Source of the DNA: Tangfeifania diversioriginum
GTDB lineage: Bacteria; Bacteroidota; Bacteroidia; Bacteroidales; Prolixibacteraceae
Assembly: GCA_945873105.1 (NCBI GenBank)
Contig: CAMCBW010000034.1
Coordinates: forward strand, 1 to 64,000
Reading direction: 5' to 3'
DNA: 64,000 nucleotides
In this document: positions 19,250 to 27,871 of the stretch, piece by piece
Position numbering within the stretch: the first letter of the stretch is position 1
How the letters are laid out: every line of letters starts with the position of its first letter
Notes under the pieces: generated by a model
Told to the model about the DNA's origin: nothing
Database searches by the model: none
What the model saw: only the letters and a program-made list of their open reading frames with translations
Translations under genes and position numbers: made by a program

Positions 19250-20596
19250 ATGAGTCGAATGATAAAACGATTGTTTGCTTATGGCGGCCTGGCAGTAATG
19301 CTGCTGGTTTCGGGATGTCACAATGGCGGGAATGGTGAATTGGTTGGTGTTCAGAAAAGGGGTAAATACCTTGAACCTACCCCCCAGGGAATGGTATTGA
19401 TTCCTGGCCGTAGTTTCAACATGGGAGCTTCTGACCAGGACATTACCGGTACACCAACTCCCTCGCGTACCGTTGACCTGGCTACATTCTGGATGGACGA
19501 TACAGAAATTACCAACAATGAGTACCGTCAGTTTGTTTATTGGGTGCGTGATTCAATTGCCAGGGATTTGTTGTCTCAAAAATTTCCCGAATTCAAGCCA
19601 ACCACTACCCGTAAAGGGGATCCCATCAATCCACCGATCCTGGATTGGGGAGTAAAGCTCAACTGGAGGGATGTGGATTACATACCGGATTTGGAACAGC
19701 TGTATTACGATCAGGCAGATCGGATTTTCGGTAAAAAGGAGTTGGATGTAAGGAAGCTGAACTACAATTATTATTGGGTAGACCTTCAGCAGGCGGCGCG
19801 CCGTGAAAATGCCTACGACTATTCCAAGCAGAGTTATACCGGAAACATAGTTGATCTCAACGGAAAGATTGCCCCCATTCAGAACAGGACAAATTTTGTG
19901 ATGAGCGACATGGTCAATATTTATCCGGATACACTGGTGTGGATCCGTGATTTTACCTACGCCTTCAATGAACCCTGGGCCAAAATGTATTTCTCCCATC
20001 CTGGTTTCGATGACTATCCCGTGGTCGGTGTCAGTTGGAAACAGGCAAAGGCCTTCTGCATGTGGAGAACCAACTTCAAGAACAAGAGTCTCTCCGACAA
20101 GGGAGATTATTCGGTACAGGATTATCGCTTGCCTTCTGAAGCGGAGTGGGAGCTTGCGGCCAGGGGCGGTCTGGATAATTCGATGTATCCCTGGGGAGGG
20201 TATTATACCCGCTCAAAAACAGGATGCTTTCTGGCAAACTTTAAACCCATGCGCGGGAATTATAGCGATGATGGTGGAAAAGCCTCCATCAAGGTGGCCA
20301 CTTACGAGCCCAACGGTTATGGCTTGTATGACATGGCTGGAAATGTGGCGGAATGGACCATCACTGCCTACGATGAGTCGACCTACAATTTTATGCACGA
20401 CATGAATCCCAACTTTGAATACAATGCAGTGTCAGATGATCCGCCTACGATGAAACGGAAAGTGATCAGGGGAGGTTCCTGGAAAGACATCTCTTTTTAC
20501 ATTCAGGTTGGAACCCGGACTTTTGAATACCAGGATACGACCAAATCATATGTTGGTTTCAGGTGCGTACGCTCTTCCATTGGCGATGATTTTTAA
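19250..20596 (+). CDS. gldK: Type IX secretion ring lipoprotein GldK/PorK
   Basis: 448 residues. The N-terminus MSRMIKRLFAYGGLAVMLLVSGC ends in a lipobox (LVSGC), so this is a lipoprotein, expected on the periplasmic face of the outer membrane. The remainder is a formylglycine-generating-enzyme/sulfatase-modifying fold: GMVLIPGRSFNMGAS, YPVVGVSWKQAKAFCMWR, YRLPSEAEWELAARGG, YDMAGNVAEWT and VIRGGSWKD, ending in GFRCVRS. In GldK/PorK this fold is structural: with GldN it builds the large periplasmic ring of the type IX secretion system. Confidence 0.96.
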   Translation: MSRMIKRLFAYGGLAVMLLVSGCHNGGNGELVGVQKRGKYLEPTPQGMVLIPGRSFNMGASDQDITGTPTPSRTVDLATFWMDDTEITNNEYRQFVYWVRDSIARDLLSQKFPEFKPTTTRKGDPINPPILDWGVKLNWRDVDYIPDLEQLYYDQADRIFGKKELDVRKLNYNYYWVDLQQAARRENAYDYSKQSYTGNIVDLNGKIAPIQNRTNFVMSDMVNIYPDTLVWIRDFTYAFNEPWAKMYFSHPGFDDYPVVGVSWKQAKAFCMWRTNFKNKSLSDKGDYSVQDYRLPSEAEWELAARGGLDNSMYPWGGYYTRSKTGCFLANFKPMRGNYSDDGGKASIKVATYEPNGYGLYDMAGNVAEWTITAYDESTYNFMHDMNPNFEYNAVSDDPPTMKRKVIRGGSWKDISFYIQVGTRTFEYQDTTKSYVGFRCVRSSIGDDF

Positions 20597-20620
20597 ACAT
20601 AACTTATAACAACACCACTC

Positions 20621-21628
20621 ATGTCTATTTCAAAGGAAAACAAACTTAGGGATAAAGAGGAATCTAATGATCATGGATTGATATCACCCAAGCTTCAAAA
20701 TTTCATCTTTAGTTTTGGAGCAGCTATTGTAGTTTTTGGTGCATTGTGTAAAGTTTATCACGTCCCGAATTTGGGATGGATGTTGGGTGCGGGTCTGGCA
20801 ATCGAGGTATTTGTTTTTATTATATCTGCATTTCAGCCTGTGTATGTGCCTCCAAGAGAGTTCGACTGGTCGAAAGTCTATCCTGAATTGGACGAGGAAA
20901 AATCAGATATCCCGGCACGATATACCAAAAGCAGTGGTTCCGGTGTGGGAGATTTGTTCGAAAAGGCAGATATCTCTCCAGAATTGTTGGCCAAACTTAA
21001 AAATGGAATCCAGGATCTTACCAACACCGCCAAAGGTCTTTCTGAAATTTCAAGTGCCACCCTGGCTACCGAGTTGTATGTGAAAGATTTGGGAAATGCA
21101 TCGAGGTCCTTGAGCTCCTTTTCTGAAGTCAACAACAAGGCGACCCATTCGGTAGAGCGGTCACTCGGGAGTTTGATAGAGAGCTACGAGCACTCATCTC
21201 AACTGATCTCCAGCTCTTCAAAGGAGATGGCGCATACTTTCGCCGAATCAACAAAAAAAATCAATCATCAGCTCACCTCTACCAGCGAGAAACTATCCTC
21301 CTCCTACAAAGAGTTCACCGAATCGGTTCACAAAGACTTTTCGGTCATTACCGAGAATTCCAAATCCTACTCCGGAGAGATTTCCAAGCTTAATTCCAAC
21401 CTTGCTTCGCTGAACTCATCCTATGAGCTTCACCTTCAAAATGTTAAAAAACTGGCCGATACCTCTTCAAAAAGTGTCACAGACCAGGCAGGTTTGCAGC
21501 AAATGGTGAACCAAACCATGGAGGAGGCAAAAAAGTACCAGCAGCAAACCGAGCTAATGAACAAGAATCTGGAAGCATTGAATCAGGTTTATGGCAACAT
21601 GTTGGGTGCAATGAGTATCAAACGTTAA
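20621..21628 (+). CDS. gldL: Type IX secretion motor protein GldL/PorL
   Basis: 335 residues. Two membrane helices lie at about residues 26-42 and 52-72 (IFSFGAAIVVFGALCKVYHV and LGWMLGAGLAIEVFVFIISA). Glu62 within the second helix is the acidic residue expected to take part in proton flow. The rest is a long cytoplasmic part rich in Ser and coiled-coil heptads, predicted to be helical. With GldM it forms the proton-motive-force-driven rotary motor that powers type IX secretion (and gliding where present). It lies 24 bp after gldK and 15 bp before gldM. Confidence 0.96.
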   Translation: MSISKENKLRDKEESNDHGLISPKLQNFIFSFGAAIVVFGALCKVYHVPNLGWMLGAGLAIEVFVFIISAFQPVYVPPREFDWSKVYPELDEEKSDIPARYTKSSGSGVGDLFEKADISPELLAKLKNGIQDLTNTAKGLSEISSATLATELYVKDLGNASRSLSSFSEVNNKATHSVERSLGSLIESYEHSSQLISSSSKEMAHTFAESTKKINHQLTSTSEKLSSSYKEFTESVHKDFSVITENSKSYSGEISKLNSNLASLNSSYELHLQNVKKLADTSSKSVTDQAGLQQMVNQTMEEAKKYQQQTELMNKNLEALNQVYGNMLGAMSIKR

Positions 21629-21643
21629 TAAACCTCCAACCCC

Positions 21644-23185
21644 ATGGGATCAATAGGCGCACCGGAAACGCCCCGGCAAAAGATGATCATGCTGATGTAC
21701 CTCGTGTTGACGGCGATGTTGGCATTGAACGTGGACAAGAAAGTGTTGGATGCCTTCTCTTTGGTCAACGATGGCTTTATGAGTACCATTGAGAATTTCA
21801 ACCAAAAAAACGAAAGTGTTTATACCGAATTCAACAATGCAGCCCAGGAGAATCCTGAAAAGGTAGGCGATCTCAACCGTCAGGTTAATTCAATTAAACA
21901 ACATACGGATTCTTTGTACAACTATATCACAAGTCTCAAGGAGATGCTGGTAAAGAAGGCCGATGGTCCTGATGGCCGTCTGGACAGCATTCTGCTCAAG
22001 GAGGATCTGAACGTATCGGGAGAGTTGATGATTGCCAAGGGAAATGGAATGAAACTCAAGTCAGCAATCAATGAATACCGTGAGTTTTTGCTGAAGACTT
22101 TTGATCCTTCGGATACAGCCAATATTTCGGCAATTCATAAATACCTCGATACCAATGATCCAACAGTAGCATCGGGAATCAAGCCATCTTGGGAGGTTAG
22201 TAAATTTGAAGGCTATCCGTTGATGGTCGTCATTACCCTCATGTCGAAAATGCAAAGCGACATCCGTAACAGTGAGTCGGATGCCATCAACTATTTGTAT
22301 TCGCAAATAGATGCCTCCTCCTTCAAGTTTAATGCACTGAAGGCGCAAGTGGTTCCAAAATCGAGTTATGTTCTGCAAGGGGATGTTTACGAAGCAAGGG
22401 TTTTTATTTCAGCGATAGATACCACCGCAGTACCTGAAATCCTAGTCAATGGGAGCAAGCTTCCCATTCTGCCTGGTGAAAATGCCGGGATCTACAAGGC
22501 AACCGCCAATGCCGAAGGTACCTTTAAATGGAAAGGGGTGATTAATTTCAAGAATCCCAATGGTGTGATTATTCCCTATCCTTTTGAACAGGAGTACCAG
22601 GTAGCGAAACCTTCCATGACCGTTTCACCTACCAGGATGAATGTACTCTATGCAGGATTGCCAAATCCGGTTTCAATTTCGGTGCCGGGAATCTCTTCAA
22701 GGGATATTTCAGTAACCATGACCAATGGCCGCATTGAAAAAACGGCCGACGGATTCATGGCTTATCCTGAAAAAATTGGGGTGAAAGCATTGATATCGGT
22801 TTCTGCCACTGTGGACAAAGTTGTCAAGTCAATGGGATCAATTGAGTTCCGTGTAAAAAAGGTACCTAATCCTGTGGCTACCGTCGCTGGCAAATATGAA
22901 GGTTTGATCTCCAGAAATGAACTGGTGGCTGAAGAGGGAGTATATGCAGAGATTCCTGATTTTGATTTTGAGATGAAATTCCAGGTACTCTCTTTTGTTG
23001 TTTCCTCATCAAAAGGGGGATTTGTATATGAAAAGGCAACCAATGGTGCACGCTTCTCAAAAGACCAGAAGGATATGTTCAATGGATTGAGTCGCGGGAA
23101 TCGTCTGAACATCGACAACATTGTCGTAAAAGGAGAGGATGGATTTACAAGGACATTACCACCTATCAGCTTTAAAATTAATTAA
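21644..23185 (+). CDS. gldM: Type IX secretion motor protein GldM/PorM
   Basis: 513 residues. The N-terminal ETPRQKMIMLMYLVLTAMLA is the conserved single membrane helix; the rest is periplasmic. It begins with a helical domain (LDAFSLVNDGFMSTIENFNQK) followed by several beta-sandwich domains, as in the known GldM/PorM dimers that span the periplasm and contact the GldK/GldN ring. No signal peptide is cleaved. The next gene, gldN, begins three bases after the stop. Confidence 0.97.
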   Translation: MGSIGAPETPRQKMIMLMYLVLTAMLALNVDKKVLDAFSLVNDGFMSTIENFNQKNESVYTEFNNAAQENPEKVGDLNRQVNSIKQHTDSLYNYITSLKEMLVKKADGPDGRLDSILLKEDLNVSGELMIAKGNGMKLKSAINEYREFLLKTFDPSDTANISAIHKYLDTNDPTVASGIKPSWEVSKFEGYPLMVVITLMSKMQSDIRNSESDAINYLYSQIDASSFKFNALKAQVVPKSSYVLQGDVYEARVFISAIDTTAVPEILVNGSKLPILPGENAGIYKATANAEGTFKWKGVINFKNPNGVIIPYPFEQEYQVAKPSMTVSPTRMNVLYAGLPNPVSISVPGISSRDISVTMTNGRIEKTADGFMAYPEKIGVKALISVSATVDKVVKSMGSIEFRVKKVPNPVATVAGKYEGLISRNELVAEEGVYAEIPDFDFEMKFQVLSFVVSSSKGGFVYEKATNGARFSKDQKDMFNGLSRGNRLNIDNIVVKGEDGFTRTLPPISFKIN

Positions 23186-23188
23186 GCA

Positions 23189-24070
23189 ATGAAGACAAAA
23201 GTATTTTTCTTACTGATATTTTTTACTGGCTTCTTTTGTTTTGGAACCGTGATGGGGCAAAGCGCTGAGGAGATGTTCAAAGACCGGAGCGGTGGAGCAT
23301 ATGCTAAAAAAATCACCATCGAGCGGAAACCGGCATCGCTTCCTGGCGTTAGAGAAGCAGATGTCACCTGGTCAAAGACCGTATGGAGGATGATCGATCT
23401 TCGCGAAAAGAGGAACCAGCATCTCTATTTTCCAACCAAAGAGGTACAAGGTAGAAATAGCTTGATCAACGTACTTCTCAAGGGAATAAAAGACAATGTT
23501 TTTGTCTCTTTTGAAGCCCCGATTCAGGATGAGAATGAGTTTTCCAAACCTATCAGTTACGATCAGGTAAAAGCACAATTTGGTGCCGGAAGTAAAACGA
23601 TCAACAGGAGGAATTTTGAAACTGGCCAGATGGAGGAGGTAACCATCCAGCAAGATATTCACATAGACGAAGTTAAGCAGTTAATTATTAAAGAGGTGTG
23701 GTATTTCGACAAACAGAAATCTACCTTGCAGGTACGAATATTGGGTATTTGTCCGATTCGTTTGTATTATCGGGATGAGGATAAGGAGCAGGAGGACCTG
23801 CAACGGAAAAAACTGTTTTGGGTTTGGTATCCGGATGTAAGGCCACTGCTGGCAAAGAATGAGTCGCTTAATCCATTGAATGGTGCAAGAAGCCTGAGCT
23901 TTGATGATCTTTTCCTGATGAGGCATTTCGACGGGTACATCGTCAAGGAGGAGAACGTTTACGACAACCGTGCCATTTTGGACTACGCCTCCTATGAATA
24001 TGCATCCCAGGAATCTGAGCGGATCAAGAGTGCCATTTTCAACTATGAACAAGATTTGTGGGAGTACTAA
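23189..24070 (+). CDS. gldN: Type IX secretion ring protein GldN/PorN
   Basis: 293 residues with a signal peptide (MKTKVFFLLIFFTGFFCFGTVMG). The conserved features of the family are present: VTWSKTVWRMIDLREKRNQHLYFP, IKEVWYFDKQKSTLQVRILGICPI and a late LFLMRHFDGYIVKEENVYDNR. GldN binds GldK to form the outer-membrane-associated ring. It is the last gene of the porP-gldKLMN operon and is followed 39 bp on by a strong terminator. Confidence 0.97.
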   Translation: MKTKVFFLLIFFTGFFCFGTVMGQSAEEMFKDRSGGAYAKKITIERKPASLPGVREADVTWSKTVWRMIDLREKRNQHLYFPTKEVQGRNSLINVLLKGIKDNVFVSFEAPIQDENEFSKPISYDQVKAQFGAGSKTINRRNFETGQMEEVTIQQDIHIDEVKQLIIKEVWYFDKQKSTLQVRILGICPIRLYYRDEDKEQEDLQRKKLFWVWYPDVRPLLAKNESLNPLNGARSLSFDDLFLMRHFDGYIVKEENVYDNRAILDYASYEYASQESERIKSAIFNYEQDLWEY

Positions 24071-24071
24071 A

Positions 24072-24142
24072 GAAGGATAAAGGATAAAGGTAAAAGGATA
24101 AAGTAAAGGACGCCGCAATGTTGATTTGCGGCGTCTTTTTTT
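24072..24142 (+). terminator. Terminator of the T9SS operon, preceded by a low-complexity tract
   Basis: A 10-bp perfect stem GACGCCGCAA/TTGCGGCGTC (24109-24118 and 24126-24135) with a 7-base loop is followed by seven T. Between the gldN stop and the stem lies a short tract built from the word AAAGGATA repeated imperfectly (about 24072-24108). Confidence 0.85.
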
Positions 24143-24209
24143 ACCTGGGAGCACAATCAATTCAGCTCGAACGCCACTTTAGCCTTTTAACTTTAGCCTT
24201 TAGCCTTCC

Positions 24210-25577
24210 TTAGTTGCCTTTCCCAAACAGCGATTTTACCAGTTTCTCCACACGTTCGATCTGGTGGATCTTTATTTCGAATCGGGAGAAGTCCACCCCC
24301 TTGTTGTATTTTGAGATGTAGATCTCTTTAAATCCCAGTTTCTGGGCCTCTGCAATGCGTTGCTCTACTCTTCCAACCGGCCGGATCTCCCCGGTTAAGC
24401 CAATCTCTCCCGAAAAGGCGATGCCTTTGTCGATGGCCAGGTCAAAGTTGGAGGAGAGGATGGCACAAATGACAGATAGATCCATGGCCGGATCATCCAC
24501 ACGCAGACCTCCAGCAATGTTGAGAAAAACATCTTTGACCATCAGTTTGAACCCGGCCCTCTTCTCCAGAACCGCCAAAAGCATGTTCATTCTTCTAAGA
24601 TCGAACCCGGTGGCCGAGCGTTGGGGTGTACCGTATGCAGCGGAGCCTACCAATGCCTGAACTTCGATCAGAAAGGAGCGCATTCCCTCAATGGCAGCAG
24701 CAGTGGAGGTGCCGCTCAATCCTTCGTTGTGTGAGGAGAGCAGCATCTCTGAAGGATTACTCACTTCTCTCAATCCGGATTGTTGCATCTCATAGATACC
24801 CAGTTCTGAAGTTGATCCAAATCTGTTCTTGACAGATCGGATGATCCTGTAAAGGTGGTTTCTGTCTCCCTCGAACTGCAATACAGTATCTACGATGTGT
24901 TCCAGGACCTTGGGTCCCGCAAGACTTCCCTCCTTGTTGATGTGGCCGATCAGGATTACCGCAATATTTCGTGACTTTGCCAGCTTCATGACTGCGATGG
25001 TGCACTCCCGGATCTGCGTGACACTGCCGGCAGTAGATTCAATGGCTTCACTGCTGACCGTTTGAATGGAATCTATGATTACCAGGTCAGGCGACTCCCT
25101 GTCAATGTGCAGAAGGATCGATTCCAGAATCGTTTCACACAGGAAAAGACAGGAAGGATTCACATCCTGCAGCCGCTCTGCCCGCATTTTCAATTGCTGA
25201 AGGCTCTCCTCTCCTGAGATGTAGAGCACCTTTCTCTTTTTCAATTGTAAGGCAATCTGAAGCACCAGCGTGGATTTTCCGATACCTGGCTCTCCCCCCA
25301 GCAGGATCAGTCCGCCGGGCACCATTCCACCGCCCAGTACCCTGTTGAACTCCGTGTTGGCAGTATCGATACGGGGCAACTCCAGCAGGTCAATCTCATC
25401 GAGGGTGACAGGTCTGGAACTACTGGCAGATGCCAATACCGAATTTGAATTTTTGGCAGGAAGGGAGAGCTCTTCCTGGAAGGTGTTCCATTCGCCGCAA
25501 GAAGAGCAGTGACCGATCCATTTTGGAGAGGAATAGCCACAATTCTGGCAAACGAAAGATGTTTTTGATTTAGCCAA
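24210..25577 (-). CDS. radA: DNA repair protein RadA
   Basis: 455 residues. It helps process recombination intermediates and promotes branch migration with RecA. The N-terminal zinc finger has Cys10, Cys13, Cys24 and Cys27. The RecA-like ATPase core has Walker A GGEPGIGKSTLVLQ, Walker B-like DLVIIDSIQT and the RadA-specific motif KNRFG (RSVKNRFGSTSELG). The C-terminal third is the Lon-protease-like domain typical of RadA. It is on the same strand as panD and panC, with only six bases between panD and radA, so co-transcription is likely although the functions are unrelated. Confidence 0.97.
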   Translation of the reverse strand: MAKSKTSFVCQNCGYSSPKWIGHCSSCGEWNTFQEELSLPAKNSNSVLASASSSRPVTLDEIDLLELPRIDTANTEFNRVLGGGMVPGGLILLGGEPGIGKSTLVLQIALQLKKRKVLYISGEESLQQLKMRAERLQDVNPSCLFLCETILESILLHIDRESPDLVIIDSIQTVSSEAIESTAGSVTQIRECTIAVMKLAKSRNIAVILIGHINKEGSLAGPKVLEHIVDTVLQFEGDRNHLYRIIRSVKNRFGSTSELGIYEMQQSGLREVSNPSEMLLSSHNEGLSGTSTAAAIEGMRSFLIEVQALVGSAAYGTPQRSATGFDLRRMNMLLAVLEKRAGFKLMVKDVFLNIAGGLRVDDPAMDLSVICAILSSNFDLAIDKGIAFSGEIGLTGEIRPVGRVEQRIAEAQKLGFKEIYISKYNKGVDFSRFEIKIHQIERVEKLVKSLFGKGN

Positions 25578-25583
25578 TTGGTA

Positions 25584-25934
25584 TTATATCAGCCTGTTGG
25601 TTTCAGTATCCGGAAAAATAATGGAAGGAACAAAGGATTTCGCCTCCTCAAAATCAATGGTGGCATAGGATACAATGATCACTACGTCTCCAACAGCTAC
25701 CTTGCGGGCTGCAGGTCCATTCAGAATGATGTCGCCAGAAGCTCTTTTGCCACGTATGACATAGGTTTCAAACCGCTCTCCATTGTTGATGTTGACAATC
25801 TGAACCTTTTCATTCTCGATCAGATTGGCAGCGTTCATCAGCTCTTCATCGATGGTAACGCTTCCAATGTACTGAAGATCAGCACCGGTTACGGTTACTC
25901 TGTGTATTTTTGACTTGCAAATTTCTATGTACAT
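25584..25934 (-). CDS. panD: Aspartate 1-decarboxylase
   Basis: Converts L-aspartate to beta-alanine, the amine half of pantothenate. 116 residues from the ATG at 25934 ([17 protein letters not shown]); the frame reaches 25955, but this start puts the self-cleavage site at the canonical Gly24-Ser25 (YIGS), where the pyruvoyl group forms. [21 protein letters not shown] is the conserved active-site segment. It lies 10 bp after panC, whose product condenses beta-alanine with pantoate. Confidence 0.97.
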   Translation of the reverse strand: MYIEICKSKIHRVTVTGADLQYIGSVTIDEELMNAANLIENEKVQIVNINNGERFETYVIRGKRASGDIILNGPAARKVAVGDVVIIVSYATIDFEEAKSFVPSIIFPDTETNRLI

Positions 25935-25944
25935 CTGACAAGGG

Positions 25945-26790
25945 TTATTTATCAAAAATTACGTTGTCTATCAACCGGACGGCACCGGCAAAAACGGCAA
26001 TGCAACCCACTTTTGTACCTGGTTCTTCCCAGGAATTTACAGGTTCGAGGGTATGTTCATTGACGATTTCAAAATATTCAGCCTGGAGCAAACCAACTGA
26101 ATTGATTTTTCCAACCACCCTCTCCGCCACCTCCGCGGGTGTGAAGGAGACGGAATCAAGGATTGCCTCCTGGAGGATAAGGTAGATCTGTGGGGCCACT
26201 GCACGATGCTCCCTGGTCAGCAGGCTGTTTCGGGAGCTCATGGCCAGACCATCCGCTTCCCTGACGATATCGCAGGGAATGATTGCTGTGTCAAGCTGCA
26301 ATAACTGGCACATTTTTAGGATGATCGAATATTGCTGGAAATCCTTTCTCCCAAAGTAGGCACGGTCGGGGGATACAATGTCAAACAATTTGCTGACGAC
26401 TTGTGCCACCCCGTTGAAATGACCCGGTCGGAATTTCCCTTCCATGACACGTTCCAAAGAACCAAAATCAAATTTTCGTTGGTCAGGTTCGGGGTACATC
26501 TCTTCCGGTTCAGGCGCGAAAACATAATCGCAGGGACAAGAGGCCAGCAGCGTCAGGTCTGTGTCCAGTGTTCTCGGGTAATTCTTAAGGTCTTTGGGGT
26601 CGTTAAACTGGGTAGGATTGACAAAGATGGAAACGACAACCCTTTCATTTTCAGCCCCGGCTCTTCGTACAAGCGAGAGGTGACCCTCGTGCAAGGCTCC
26701 CATGGTGGGCACAAAACCAACAGTGAGCTTGTTGGACCGATCCCCACCAAGTACTTCCTGCAACTGCTTAATTGTTTTGAAAAGCTTCAT
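25945..26790 (-). CDS. panC: Pantothenate synthetase
   Basis: ATP-dependent ligation of pantoate and beta-alanine to pantothenate, in the cytoplasm. 281 residues from the ATG at 26790 ([16 protein letters not shown]); a TTG at 26814 would add eight residues. The nucleotidyltransferase HIGH-like motif is [17 protein letters not shown] and the KMSKS-like site is MSSRNSLL. The pantoate-binding [13 protein letters not shown] and FGRKDFQQ segments are present. First gene of panC-panD-radA. A -7 element CAAAGTTA (TAACTTTG on the minus strand, 26812-26819) lies 22 bp upstream. Confidence 0.97.
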   Translation of the reverse strand: MKLFKTIKQLQEVLGGDRSNKLTVGFVPTMGALHEGHLSLVRRAGAENERVVVSIFVNPTQFNDPKDLKNYPRTLDTDLTLLASCPCDYVFAPEPEEMYPEPDQRKFDFGSLERVMEGKFRPGHFNGVAQVVSKLFDIVSPDRAYFGRKDFQQYSIILKMCQLLQLDTAIIPCDIVREADGLAMSSRNSLLTREHRAVAPQIYLILQEAILDSVSFTPAEVAERVVGKINSVGLLQAEYFEIVNEHTLEPVNSWEEPGTKVGCIAVFAGAVRLIDNVIFDK

Positions 26791-26811
26791 TTTTAGCTTG
26801 AAATCAATGGG

Positions 26812-26819
26812 CAAAGTTA
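26812..26819 (-). promoter_or_regulatory. Probable -7 element for panC
   Basis: The minus strand reads TAACTTTG, an exact Bacteroidota -7 match 22 bp before the panC ATG. No TTG is found at the -33 distance; the adjacent GTGCCTA repeats occupy that place. Confidence 0.4.
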
Positions 26820-26830
26820 AGGAAAAATAA

Positions 26831-26941
26831 AGTGCCTAGAGTATTTAAAGTGCCTAAAGTGCCTAAAGTTTTAGTACTCAAAGTCGGGAGTTCAAAAGTA
26901 CTTTAGGCACTCTTGTTCACTCTAGGCACTCTAGGCACTTC
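26831..26941. repeat. GTGCCTAAA-type direct and inverted repeats between panC and the glycogen-synthase-like gene
   Basis: The word AGTGCCTA(A/G)AG occurs three times on the left (from 26831, 26849 and 26858) and its reverse complement occurs three times on the right. Two inverted pairs are perfect: 26831-26841 with 26920-26930 (11 bp) and 26849-26860 with 26900-26911 (12 bp). The whole block can fold into one nested hairpin between two divergent promoters. Confidence 0.85.
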
Positions 26942-26983
26942 TTCTGCTTTCACTTAGTTTAACTATTGGCTTCCTGAAAATGG

Positions 26984-27014
26984 TTGAAAGTTGCGGAAAT
27001 TTTATATATTTTTG
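26984..27014 (+). promoter_or_regulatory. Bacteroidota-type promoter of the glycogen-synthase-like gene
   Basis: TTG (26984-26986), a 20-base spacer and TATTTTTG (27007-27014) match the consensus fully. The predicted start of transcription lies about 16 bases before the ATG at 27037. Confidence 0.7.
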
Positions 27015-27036
27015 CAAAACATTTTAAGTTACAGAA

Positions 27037-27840
27037 ATGGAAAAGAAGAAGGTTCTATTTATCTCACAGGAAATCACACCTTATCTGCCTGAATCAGAGA
27101 TTGCTGAGATTGGAAGATATCTGCCGCAGGGGATACAGGAACGGGGGAAAGAGATCCGTACCTTCATGCCACGTTTCGGGAATGTAAATGAAAGAAGGAA
27201 CCAGCTCCACGAGGTGATTCGATTGTCAGGTATGAATCTGATCATCAACGACAACGACCACCCCCTGATCATAAAGGTAGCCTCCATTCAGGCGGCCAGG
27301 ATGCAAGTCTATTTTATTGACAACGAGGATTACTTTCAACGGAAATATTCGCTTCGGGATGAAAACAATGTGGAGTTTGATGACAATGACGAACGGGCCA
27401 TTTTCTTCGCCCGTGGCGTACTCGAAACGGTGATCAAGCTCCGTTGGTCACCGGATATCATCCATTGCCATGGTTGGTTTACCGGAATGGTCCCCCTGTT
27501 TGTCAAGAAGACCTACAAGGACAATCCACTTTTTGCCAATACGAGGATCGTTTATTCTGTCTACAATGACCAGTTCGATACTCCGCTTAACAACGAGATG
27601 GCCAGGAAAATTTCGGAAGATGGGATCAATATGGAGGACATTGCCATCATCAATGAGCCTACTTTCGAGAATTACACCAAACTGGCCCTCGCCAATTCTG
27701 ATGCAGTCATCAAAGGAAGTGAAGTAATCAATGCCAATATTGAGCAGCACATCAAAGCTTCAGGAATGCAATACCTCGACTATCAGCCGAAAGAGGGTTA
27801 CATCGATTCCTATTTCGATTTTTACAATAAAATTTTTTAA
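27037..27840 (+). CDS. Half-length glycogen/starch-synthase-like protein (GT5 N-terminal domain only)
   Basis: 267 residues, about half of a GlgA protein. The sequence resembles the N-terminal Rossmann domain of family GT5: KKVLFISQEITPYLPES, FIDNEDYFQRK, FARGVLETVIKL and SPDIIHCHGWFTGMVPLF. The C-terminal domain, which holds most of the ADP-glucose site, is absent with no frameshift remnant downstream. The Lys-x-Gly-Gly motif of the N-terminal domain is missing (ESEIAEIGRYLP instead), and the usual HN..YQG region reads SVYNDQF. Similar short genes next to panC and a DUF4270 gene are known in Bacteroidales. Glucosyl transfer is unlikely as it stands; a binding or regulatory role, or use as a partner subunit, is open. 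Confidence 0.8.
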   Translation: MEKKKVLFISQEITPYLPESEIAEIGRYLPQGIQERGKEIRTFMPRFGNVNERRNQLHEVIRLSGMNLIINDNDHPLIIKVASIQAARMQVYFIDNEDYFQRKYSLRDENNVEFDDNDERAIFFARGVLETVIKLRWSPDIIHCHGWFTGMVPLFVKKTYKDNPLFANTRIVYSVYNDQFDTPLNNEMARKISEDGINMEDIAIINEPTFENYTKLALANSDAVIKGSEVINANIEQHIKASGMQYLDYQPKEGYIDSYFDFYNKIF

Positions 27841-27871
27841 TTTGCGCCGTTTTTACTAAAAGTTGATTCCA

